Shown piece after piece: positions 28,194 to 35,556 of a stretch of DNA of 64,000 bases. The position numbers and the translations under genes were made by a program. The notes beneath the pieces are model-generated. The model saw nothing but the letters and a program-made list of their open reading frames with translations. It ran no database searches and was not told the DNA's origin. Within the stretch, counting starts at the first letter, position 1; the number at the start of each line of letters is the position of its first letter. Source of the stretch: Chryseobacterium caseinilyticum (GTDB taxonomy: Bacteria > Bacteroidota > Bacteroidia > Flavobacteriales > Weeksellaceae); NCBI RefSeq assembly GCF_014837145.1, contig NZ_JACYFS010000004.1, positions 1 through 64,000 on the forward strand, written 5' to 3'.

Positions 28194-28231
28194 AAAATCA
28201 GGAATTATTTCTGTGAAAAATTCCTGATTTT
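28194..28231 (-). terminator. Terminator hairpin between caspase-like gene and small paralogue
   Basis: AAAATCAGGAATT pairs perfectly with AATTCCTGATTTT (13 bp). On the minus strand it is followed by a T-rich run. It starts 7 nt beyond the caspase-like stop, so it can reduce expression of the downstream small gene. Confidence 0.8.
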
Positions 28232-28237
28232 GTGTGA

Positions 28238-29350
28238 TTACACAGATCTGTTGGCAAAATCCTTCAGACTGATATTGTAGAACACATACGGCAGAACGGT
28301 ATCTGTTTTGCTGCCCCACGCCGCTCCACTTACGGGAGAACGCAGCAGATCACGATCCTGCATAAGCAGTGCCGCTGTACTCGTTCCCGGAACCGTCGCC
28401 ATCCCCACATTAAACTGGTTGACTGTATCAGCAATCGCCTGCTGTACGGTTCTGCCAATTGCCATACTGATATCAAACTGCGAATCTGCCTTCCAAAAAA
28501 GTGTCGAATTTGCCCAGGTAAAGGTGAAATTTTCAGAATATCCAGTATACGACTTTGCACCTTTTGCGATTGTATTTGGTCCCAGATCACGACCTGTACG
28601 GCAACTTAGAAAATGAAGAGAGCAATCCTGCACTTCCAGCGGATCATAAGCTCCGATTCTGAGAACAGATGAATTTCCGTGACCTGTATACAAATCATAG
28701 TTACCATGACCGATCCCGCCAATGTAAACTACTCTGGATTCTTTAGCTCTTGCGGCAAAATTAGTTCTGTTATCATTCACTCCATCTAATTTAATGACCT
28801 CAAAACCTCTGTTTGCAAATACAGGGTGAACATTATTAATTCTGTACAAAGCTGCCTGATTGGTCACACTGTCTGTTGTATTTTCACAAAAAAGAACTTT
28901 ATTTCTGAACGAAATCCATTTTGCTTTTGGAATAATTTTCCACTCAGCCGGAACTGCAGGCAAAGCAATTTCTTTAGGCATCACAAATCTATCCGAAAGC
29001 AAGGCCGTTTTTCCCAGCATTTGATTGAGAAGAAATTCAGAATATTTAATCTCGGCATCTGCAATTTGTTTTCCCAGCGAGGTTTGATTTTCAATGTGAG
29101 AGATGATCTCTCTCTGGTTATAAATTCCTTCGCTTATCACTCCGATTTTGAGGTCGGATTCCATTTTTATTCTTGCAATCGCTAATTTCGCTTTGTTTTG
29201 AAATGATGTAAGATCAAGACCAAACTTAGGAGGTGTTTTTCCGGCGATTATTTCTTTGGCATACATCAGTGTGCCATCGCCTCTTACTCCTATTGGTTTC
29301 TCGGCTGCAAATTGCGGTAAGGTCAATTTGCCTAATTTAACTGTACTCAT
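28238..29350 (-). CDS. Caspase/gingipain-like cysteine peptidase with N-terminal partner domain
   Basis: A 370-residue protein without a signal peptide. Residues 1-115 form a helical domain shared with the next gene. Residues about 140-340 resemble clan CD peptidases: a strand ending in VVYIGGIGHG, then LYTGHGNSS (His224) and SLHFLSCRTGRD (Cys250), the spacing and context of the His-Cys dyad in gingipain/caspase folds (gingipain has YTGHGS and a strand ending in Ala-Cys). Cytoplasmic location is inferred from the absence of a signal. It stands between a pectin cluster and the GntR regulator with no evident metabolic link. It may be a regulated effector protease of a conflict or signalling system, but no such system is identifiable here. 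Activity is unproven. Confidence 0.7.
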   Translation of the reverse strand: MSTVKLGKLTLPQFAAEKPIGVRGDGTLMYAKEIIAGKTPPKFGLDLTSFQNKAKLAIARIKMESDLKIGVISEGIYNQREIISHIENQTSLGKQIADAEIKYSEFLLNQMLGKTALLSDRFVMPKEIALPAVPAEWKIIPKAKWISFRNKVLFCENTTDSVTNQAALYRINNVHPVFANRGFEVIKLDGVNDNRTNFAARAKESRVVYIGGIGHGNYDLYTGHGNSSVLRIGAYDPLEVQDCSLHFLSCRTGRDLGPNTIAKGAKSYTGYSENFTFTWANSTLFWKADSQFDISMAIGRTVQQAIADTVNQFNVGMATVPGTSTAALLMQDRDLLRSPVSGAAWGSKTDTVLPYVFYNISLKDFANRSV

Positions 29351-30319
29351 GGTTTAAAAATTTTAGGTTCGTATTTTTGTTTATTAGTTTTTTTAAAGGT
29401 TTTTCAAAACAGAAATTTATTTTATCTGTTACAGAGTAAAAACTTTTACATTGTTGAGGATCAGAGAATTTCACACAGCGGGACACTGCAGATTTCCATA
29501 ACAATTCGTTACGGGTCTGGCAGGAAAATTTCACACACGAATCCAACAATGCCTGACATTTTTTTGTCTTTCAACAATCAATTTGCCAACGGTGTGAAAT
29601 TAAGTTGGGTTTTCCACTACAATTATACTTTGTATTCAAATGTTATCGACATCATCAATTAAAGGAAATCAAGATTGAAACAAACCAAAATATGTTGTGA
29701 ATTACTTTAAATTTAAAATAGAAAACTCAAAAATATCAACAGAAATGTTGAGAATTGAAACACGAATTAATCGGAATAGAATTTTGTAATTTTTCTCATA
29801 TTATCATTGTTATTAGTTAGATTAAAGTTAGATAAAAAACACAGACAAAAAAAACTTTTCAGCAATGATTTGATAATAATTTTAATCAAAATCTCAAAAT
29901 TACTGTATAGAAAGCATATTGGAAGGGGGTTTATTGAACCTGTTTAATCTTGATCCATCATATAAAACTTGTATAATTTAGAAAAGCTGACTGTTCAAAT
30001 AGACAAATTTTATTAAACCATTAGAGTTTATGACTTGGGGAATCTCACAGCCTGAGATTTTCACGATGTCAGAGTTCAGAAGATCCGAAGCTTTTACAGT
30101 TTTAAAAAAACTGAGCGTTGAAACGGGAGTTTCATAAAAATTTAAGTAATTCATTTATAATCTGTAAAGAATTGATAACTAACAGTTTTAGACTATCAAC
30201 ATTATAAAAAACATTCATGAATCTGTTACTTCAAATTTTTGTATCTTGTTTTCAGCTATTAATCGCTTTTGATTTTAGCTGTTTTTTAACTGAATTGCAT
30301 TTCCTATCTGTAAAAAATC
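29351..30319. other. Long spacer between divergent caspase-like and GntR genes
   Basis: 969 bp, AT-rich, with no credible ORF. It holds AATTTCACAC at 29468 and 29528 and an inverted copy (GTGTGAAAT) at 29592-29600, all on the caspase-gene side. A 70-codon minus-strand frame at 29337-29549 is built largely from these motifs and overlaps the caspase start, so it was not accepted as a gene. No consensus promoter is obvious for either flanking gene. Confidence 0.5.
29467..29600. repeat. Repeated TTTCACAC motif upstream of caspase-like gene
   Basis: Two direct copies of AATTTCACAC 60 nt apart and one inverted GTGTGAAAT 64 nt further. The arrangement could be an operator set or a remnant of repeats; no regulator is known. 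Confidence 0.35.
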
Positions 30320-31366
30320 ATGGCCGAAACATTAGAAATCAACATCAATGAAAACTCCAGAGTTCCGAAATACAAACAGATTGTAGATTCTATTCTGAAC
30401 GGAATTGATGGAGGGCAAATAAAAATCGGAGAAAAAATTCCGTCAATCAATGAACTCAGCGAATCCTGCTTCCTTTCCCGGGATACCGTAGAAAAGGCTT
30501 ACAAAGAGCTTCGCAAAAGACAAATCATTGAATCTGTAAAGGGAAAAGGTTATTATATTTCCCGCATCAACAAGAACGACATCATCAATATTTTCTTTCT
30601 GATCAACAAGCCGAGTACCTATAAAATGATGATTTACAATTATTTCGTCAATGCAATCGGTACCAAAGGCAATGTGGAGATGTACATCTATCATTGCGAC
30701 GAAACGCTTTTTATCAATGCGCTGAAGAAAAATCTTGGTGGATTTGATTATTATGTCGTGATGCCTCACTTCCGTGATGAACAGTCGAAACATACGAGTT
30801 CCACACAGGAAGTTTTAGATATTATCGAACAGATTCCGAAGAACAAACTTTTACTTTTAGACAATACAAAACCTAATATTTCTGGGGATTACGGATCAAT
30901 TTTCCAGGATTTCGAGCATGATATTTATGATGCGCTGAAGGAAGGTTTAGATAAAATTAAAAAGTACGAAAAGATTATTTTGGTCTATCCTGATAAATCC
31001 ATTCATCCCTACCCTTTCCGCATTGTGCGCGGTTTTGAGCAGTTTTGCAGAGATTTTAAACTCGACTATGAAATTCTGGATGAAATTTATCCCGACATGG
31101 AACTGCAGGACAAAGATATTTTCATCACCATCCGTGAGCGTGATTTGGTGAATTTGGTGAAACAGATCCGTCAGAAAAACTTAAAACTGGGTGAAGACAT
31201 CGGAATTATTTCTTACAACGAAACCCCTTTGAAAGAATTGCTTGGAATTACTGTAATTACTACTGATTTTAAGGCGATGGGAGAATCTGCCGCATATATG
31301 ATTTTAAAAAACAAGAAAGAGCAGGTGAATAATGTTTTTAAATTTATTCAGAGAGAATCGCTATAG
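30320..31366 (+). CDS. GntR-family regulator with LacI/periplasmic-binding-like sensor domain
   Basis: A 348-residue protein. Residues 12-82 form a GntR winged helix (IPSINELSESCFLSRDTVEK, then KGKGYYIS). Residues 90-345 resemble a sugar-binding periplasmic-protein fold like that of Bacillus AraR, with a ligand-domain end IGIISYNETPLKELLGITVI. Such regulators release DNA on binding a sugar. Its position beside the rhamnose/rhamnogalacturonan genes makes it the best candidate regulator of that locus, with L-rhamnose or an early intermediate as effector; this is inference. A 20-bp motif shared upstream of the aldolase gene and susC is a candidate binding site. Confidence 0.88.
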   Translation: MAETLEININENSRVPKYKQIVDSILNGIDGGQIKIGEKIPSINELSESCFLSRDTVEKAYKELRKRQIIESVKGKGYYISRINKNDIINIFFLINKPSTYKMMIYNYFVNAIGTKGNVEMYIYHCDETLFINALKKNLGGFDYYVVMPHFRDEQSKHTSSTQEVLDIIEQIPKNKLLLLDNTKPNISGDYGSIFQDFEHDIYDALKEGLDKIKKYEKIILVYPDKSIHPYPFRIVRGFEQFCRDFKLDYEILDEIYPDMELQDKDIFITIRERDLVNLVKQIRQKNLKLGEDIGIISYNETPLKELLGITVITTDFKAMGESAAYMILKNKKEQVNNVFKFIQRESL

Positions 31367-31623
31367 ATGATTGATGATTGATAAAATTATAAATGAATGT
31401 CGATTGTTAAGCATAACGCTAAGATCAGCAGTCATTTTGTCATTCTGTAGGAATTTCAACACATCAAAATAAAGCAGTTCAGGGTCCTACTGAATGACAA
31501 ACAAACCGTTCAAAACTAAGTTATTACTACTAACGGAAATTCATTATATTATACTTTAAAAGAATAAGATTCTAATAATTATCGGAACAAATTAAAATCT
31601 TTAAAAAATATATCTAATTATTT

Positions 31624-32067
31624 ATGATTAAAAAAATAATTTTCGCCCTGAGTTTTTTAGTGGCAATAACTGTTTTCGGACAGAAAAAAAATGATATCCA
31701 ATCTGTAACAGATGCAGCAGAAAAACTGAGATCAGCAATGATCAGCGGTGAAAAATCAGCACTGGAATCCTTAATTGTTCCAGAACTGACTTACGGACAT
31801 TCGGGAGGTCATATTGATGATGCCAAAGAATTTGTTGAAAAACTGGTCAGCAAAAAATCAGATTTTCTAACGATTGATATTACGAACCAAAATATACAAA
31901 TCGTCGGAAATACAGCGATTGTCCGTCATCATTTTTATGCAACGACTGCTGATTTGGGAAAGGAGCCTGGTGATGTAACTTTGGATATTTTATTGGTCTG
32001 GACAAAGGTGAAAAACGACTGGAAATTACTGGCGAGACAGGCAGTGAAGTCGGAGAAGAAAAAGTAA
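31624..32067 (+). CDS. NTF2-like (SnoaL/DUF4440-type) secreted protein
   Basis: A 147-residue protein with a signal peptide (IIFALSFLVAITVFGQ) and an NTF2-like cone fold: the helix DAAEKLRSAMISGEKSALES and the strand pattern IQIVGNTAIVRHHFYAT, then DILLVWTKVKNDWKLLARQA. This family binds small ligands or acts as a simple isomerase/hydrolase; no activity can be assigned. It follows the regulator by 257 bp on the same strand. A link to sugar use is possible but not shown. Confidence 0.78.
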   Translation: MIKKIIFALSFLVAITVFGQKKNDIQSVTDAAEKLRSAMISGEKSALESLIVPELTYGHSGGHIDDAKEFVEKLVSKKSDFLTIDITNQNIQIVGNTAIVRHHFYATTADLGKEPGDVTLDILLVWTKVKNDWKLLARQAVKSEKKK

Positions 32068-32143
32068 TAAATTGTCAATTTGATAATAAATAATTTTTTG
32101 CAGAAGGGACTTAGATTTTTTAGTAAAAAATCGCATTAAAAAC

Positions 32144-32176
32144 TTTAAAATTATTTAATCTATTTAAGTATATTTG
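32144..32176 (+). promoter_or_regulatory. Promoter of the proteasome-like gene
   Basis: TTTA, 21 nt, TATATTTG, ending 35 nt before the ATG at 32212. The -7 box is a perfect consensus match; -33 has one mismatch. Confidence 0.5.
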
Positions 32177-32211
32177 AAGTTAGAAAAATTTCAAAACCTA
32201 AGATTAATTTA

Positions 32212-33033
32212 ATGACATTAATAATTTCATGGGTTGGTGTAGATGATAAAAAAACTGGTAAAGAAATATCATCTCTTTATATAGCATCTGACAGTAGATA
32301 TACAGCAGGCATCAAAACTAAATTTGATTATGGAATTAAGGTTTTTGGGGCTTCAAAATATCCTGAAATTTTCGGATTTTGTGGGGACGTATTATTTCCC
32401 TCAACGATATTAGGCCAAATTATTCCTCAAATTGACAACGGAATTTTATTAAAAGAATCCGATGACTGCAACTCTAAAAATTCAAAAATTTTTACTTATA
32501 TAGAAACATCATTGAAAGAATACCCTGATACTTTTTTAGGTAATACTTTTACTATTATACATGGTACAAGATTTGGAAAAGATTTTAAACTTTTTAAATT
32601 TTTTTACAATAAAAAATATGGGATTGAAGTAAGTGAAATTCCATTAGGCAAAAGGTCCACAAAAGTTCTAAGTGATGGATCTGGTGCAAAAGAATTTGAT
32701 AACAAATGGTCGAAAATTTGGAACAATCCCAAACATAATGATTATAGAACTAGCCGTGCGGTTTATCACTGCCTAAACCAAACACTTAAAGAAATAAAAG
32801 ATCCTCATACAGGAGGTTTACCACAAATAATTGGACTGTATAGAAATAATAATTCAAGAATTTTTGGTATAGTAGAAAATGAAAGTAAGTATATTTATGG
32901 AAAACCTAGTAGTGAGGATATAAATTCCACAAGTATTGAATGGAGAAACGAAAATTTTGAAAGAGTCGATCCAAAAACTTTAAAAATATTAGAAGGCTCA
33001 CAAAGACAGCCTTTACAAGACGCAACTCCCTGA
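32212..33033 (+). CDS. Proteasome/HslV-like N-terminal-nucleophile hydrolase (putative)
   Basis: A 273-residue protein starting Met-Thr-Leu-Ile-Ile. Several proteasome-beta landmarks align by eye: Thr2 would become the N-terminal nucleophile after Met removal; SLYIASDSRYTAG matches the ADxR-TAG region (Asp27, Arg29, as Asp17/Arg19); YGIKVF places Lys43 at the Lys33 position; and GFCGD matches the conserved SAGD turn. Extra length lies in an insertion after the first strand and in the C-terminal ~80 residues. No HslU, ATPase or second subunit is nearby. The gene is more AT-rich than its neighbours and has its own promoter. A peptidase or other Ntn activity is inferred; the family is not one I can name. 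Confidence 0.55.
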   Translation: MTLIISWVGVDDKKTGKEISSLYIASDSRYTAGIKTKFDYGIKVFGASKYPEIFGFCGDVLFPSTILGQIIPQIDNGILLKESDDCNSKNSKIFTYIETSLKEYPDTFLGNTFTIIHGTRFGKDFKLFKFFYNKKYGIEVSEIPLGKRSTKVLSDGSGAKEFDNKWSKIWNNPKHNDYRTSRAVYHCLNQTLKEIKDPHTGGLPQIIGLYRNNNSRIFGIVENESKYIYGKPSSEDINSTSIEWRNENFERVDPKTLKILEGSQRQPLQDATP

Positions 33034-33082
33034 CTCTCCACAAATTTAATTTATCACCATTTATTTGGGGAGGTTGAGGTGA

Positions 33083-33107
33083 CTGATGGTAGTAATACCA
33101 TCATCAG
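33083..33107 (+). other. Stem-loop downstream of the proteasome-like gene
   Basis: GATGGTA, loop GTAA, TACCATC, extended by CTGAT/ATCAG with a 3-nt bulge. It has no T-run, so it is not a classical terminator. It directly precedes the tRNA-like sequence. Confidence 0.45.
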
Positions 33108-33114
33108 GGTATTT

Positions 33115-33191
33115 AAAAACCAATTGTAGTGTAATTAGATAGCACGTCCATGTCTAAATGGAAAGTCTTGGTGCGAATCCAAGCGGTTTTT
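33115..33191 (+). tRNA. Degenerate tRNA-like sequence (Arg-TCT-like)
   Basis: A cloverleaf can be drawn: D-arm GTG/CAC around TAATTAGATAG, a 5-bp anticodon stem TCCAT/ATGGA with an irregular 6-nt loop GTCTAA, and a perfect T-arm CTTGG-TGCGAAT-CCAAG. The ends AAAAACC and GGTTTTT pair over 7 bp, but with extra spacing to the D-arm. The D-arm and the TCTAA loop resemble tRNA-Arg(UCU). The abnormal anticodon loop and the TGC in place of TTC in the T-loop suggest a pseudo-tRNA or a phage/mobile-type tRNA, not a housekeeping gene. Confidence 0.4.
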
Positions 33192-33314
33192 AATTCAAAA
33201 CAATTTTTGTAGTTTTGTAAAATTTATTAGTATTATGTACTCTTAAAATTTCAGAACTCTACTTCGCAATAAGCACCAGTTTTTTTGTATTGATTACAGT
33301 CATATTATTATGCA

Positions 33315-33530
33315 TCACTTCACCCTAAACTTTTGCAACTCGTCCGGCGTATCACAGCAAACCTGCTCTATCACCTGTCTGAACTGCATTTTCAACATTT
33401 CAATAATGTGATCACTACCTTTCCTAAAGCTCCGACGGCATACATACACGTTCTACCCATAAAGGTAAATTCTGCGCCGCAACACAAAGCTCACGTAACT
33501 TCTTCTCTTATGCCTCTGTTTATAATTATA
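33315..33530 (-). pseudogene. Decayed 3' fragment of an lldD-type oxidase gene
   Basis: This stretch matches the last ~220 bases of the intact gene at 35557-36708: a very similar C-terminus (QVCCDTP, QKFRVK) and identical tracts such as TTCTACCCATAAAGGTAAAT. A 4-nt deletion near 33423 (CTTTGTCACCT in the intact copy, CTTTCCT here) breaks the frame, and similarity fades towards 33530. There is no 5' part. It lies just beyond the 3' end of the GH140 gene, so GH140 is bracketed by two copies of the lldD tail in the same orientation. It is probably left by recombination or gene insertion. Confidence 0.85.
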
Positions 33531-33567
33531 ATACCGGTTCAGACATCCTCAAAAAAAATGCTGAAGT

Positions 33568-34971
33568 TCACAGATAATTCTTACTCGCATCCACCGCCAC
33601 AAAAACAAAATCTTTAGCCTCTCCGTTTTCTTTCTCAGGAGTAATCTGCAAAATTTTATTTCCATCAGACTCGCCAATGTATTTGTACCCGCCGGTTCTT
33701 GGATTGTACCACCAGCATTTTTTCTTCTTACCACTGATTTTCGACAAATCGATCTGCATATTTCTTCCGGTGTAATTATAGACGAGCAGGTAATCTTCTC
33801 CGCGGGTAGCAATAAGTCTTTCGTAGCGTTCACCCACTTCACCTTTAATAATACTTTGATCTGGAATTCTTTCAAAATATGGAAATTTTAGCATTAGATT
33901 TTTTAAATATTGCATCTGCGTAAAACCTGCATCATTAAGACAGTCGAACCACGCACGCTGAGCTCCGTATGCAGGCGACAGACCTGGTCTGTAAAACTGC
34001 ATAATAGAATTATGGCCGTACGTATGCCCAAAAGAACCCGCAAACACAGACCAGTATGCATATCTTCTCACGTCATGATCTTTCCATCGTGGTTCGCTGG
34101 CATCGTGAAGTCCCTGTGGAATGTCTTCGTAGGAAGGTTCGCCATCGATGATGGGTTTTAAAGGTTTCATCGAAAGTGCTTTTTCGGCATATCTCCAGTT
34201 ATCTTCTTCGGTATCGGCAATTTTTTTCGCTTCACCGTCACCTTTCCGCTGTCCATATCTTCTGTGACCGCTCTGGAACATATTGAAATCTAACCAACCG
34301 GCACTGTTAAACCAATCTGCCGAACTCGTAGCACCAAAAGGATGATAGGTCATTAAATGGTTTTTGTCAACGGACTTTATGCTGTTGGCCAAAGCTTGCC
34401 AGACTTCTGTTTTGATGTCGCCTCTCATATCGCCTCCGATAAACCAAATGATATTGGGCGAATCTTTGTACCGCTCTGCTAAAAACTGTCCGTACTTTTT
34501 TGCCTGATCTACATCCATTTTTCCTGCTTTTACCAAGCCGCCCCAGATGCAGACCATCCCGATGTAAATTCCGTTTTTCTCGGCTGTTTTTACAATGTAA
34601 TCCATGTGATCCCAATATCCATACACGCCTTTTTGGTTGATGTTGCTGAAATCAAAACCGTCAGTCATTGAAGGCTGTCCGTATTTATTGAACGCAGGAA
34701 CGGCATTGATGGTCTGTACCTGAACGACATTGAATCCGTTTTTTGCACATTGACTCAGATAAAAATCTACTTCATCCCGATCAGTACGTTCCGGCAGAAG
34801 CCATCCGGTTTCTCCTAACCAGAAAAATGGTTTTCCGTTTTTGTGCTGCAAATATTTGTTGTTAGAGCTGACCTGCAGCGCTCCATTTGACCATGGCATT
34901 TCCTGTTTTTTGTTTTGAGAAAAGGTAAAAACTGAATAAATAATGAGGAGCAATATGAGGAATTTTTTCAT
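33568..34971 (-). CDS. GH140-type (DUF4038) apiosidase-like glycoside hydrolase
   Basis: A 467-residue secreted protein: signal peptide FLILLLIIYSVFTFSQ, a (beta/alpha)8 barrel of the DUF4038 type (FFWLGETGWLL; WFIGGDMRGD with Asp181; PIIDGEPSYED with Glu278) and a C-terminal beta-sandwich of the putative collagen-binding type (GGYKYIGESDGN). The two acids correspond to the pair described for GH140 endo-apiosidase, which cuts apiose-linked side chains of rhamnogalacturonan II; related DUF4038 enzymes have other substrates. It lies alone on the minus strand, flanked by an lldD remnant and a repeat-rich spacer, which suggests it was inserted. No other RG-II-specific enzyme is recognisable nearby. 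Confidence 0.82.
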   Translation of the reverse strand: MKKFLILLLIIYSVFTFSQNKKQEMPWSNGALQVSSNNKYLQHKNGKPFFWLGETGWLLPERTDRDEVDFYLSQCAKNGFNVVQVQTINAVPAFNKYGQPSMTDGFDFSNINQKGVYGYWDHMDYIVKTAEKNGIYIGMVCIWGGLVKAGKMDVDQAKKYGQFLAERYKDSPNIIWFIGGDMRGDIKTEVWQALANSIKSVDKNHLMTYHPFGATSSADWFNSAGWLDFNMFQSGHRRYGQRKGDGEAKKIADTEEDNWRYAEKALSMKPLKPIIDGEPSYEDIPQGLHDASEPRWKDHDVRRYAYWSVFAGSFGHTYGHNSIMQFYRPGLSPAYGAQRAWFDCLNDAGFTQMQYLKNLMLKFPYFERIPDQSIIKGEVGERYERLIATRGEDYLLVYNYTGRNMQIDLSKISGKKKKCWWYNPRTGGYKYIGESDGNKILQITPEKENGEAKDFVFVAVDASKNYL

Positions 34972-35556
34972 GACAGTAATTTGGTTTTTAAATGATTTCG
35001 TTTTTGATTATCTTTTGTTTTCACGATGTGATTTACTACTAAGAACACTAAGCATTTCACTATAAACACAAAGCTTGTGAACCTTGTGAAAAATCTTTGT
35101 ATTCCTTGTGGTAAAAAATACATATGCAATAATTTTTCAAACATTACACAAATTGTTTTTAACGCAAAGATTATTTTAATGTTGCATATTTTTTAGAAAG
35201 CTAAGGCAAATAAATTTGATTCGCAAAGCTTGAAAACATTCTTTGCATATTGATTAAAATAGTATTATAAAACAAAAAATACAATTCACCGAACTGTATT
35301 TTTTTTGCTATGATTATTCAAAATATTTTATTTCAACGCAAAGTGCACAAAGAATTTTTAAATACTATCTGCTTTTAAGTTACACAAAGCCGTTTCACTT
35401 ATACAAGCTCACTAAGCTTTTCATTCATTACAAAATAAGAACTTTTTTTAATATGAAAATTGGTGGTTCGCATTCTGTAAAGCTGTATTTAGATAAAAGA
35501 TCTTTCAATGAAAACTTAAAAACTTCCAGCTTCCATCACTCAGCTTCCCACTCAAA
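34972..35556. other. Repeat-rich spacer between GH140 and lldD genes
   Basis: 585 bp of AT-rich sequence containing an inverted-repeat element at 35032-35115 and further degenerate ACGCAAAG/CACAAAG motifs near 35160, 35335 and 35390. A simple ACTTCCAGCTTCC repeat near 35521 recurs at 36791. No gene is seen. Confidence 0.5.
35032..35115. repeat. Short inverted-repeat (MITE-like) element
   Basis: The 21-nt ends TTTACTACTAAGAACACTAA(G) and CTTTGTATTCCTTGTGGTAA(A) are inverted copies at 16 of 21 positions. Same class of ends as the elements at 25389 and 39820, but more decayed. Confidence 0.45.

Noticed and set aside
29337-29549. Possible 70-codon gene upstream of the caspase-like gene
   Set aside because: It overlaps the caspase-like start and its CVKFS residues come from the repeated TTTCACAC motif; no promoter or family resemblance.
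33333-33617. Plus-strand 94-codon frame
   Set aside because: It is antisense to the decayed lldD fragment and GH140 end; homology is on the minus strand.
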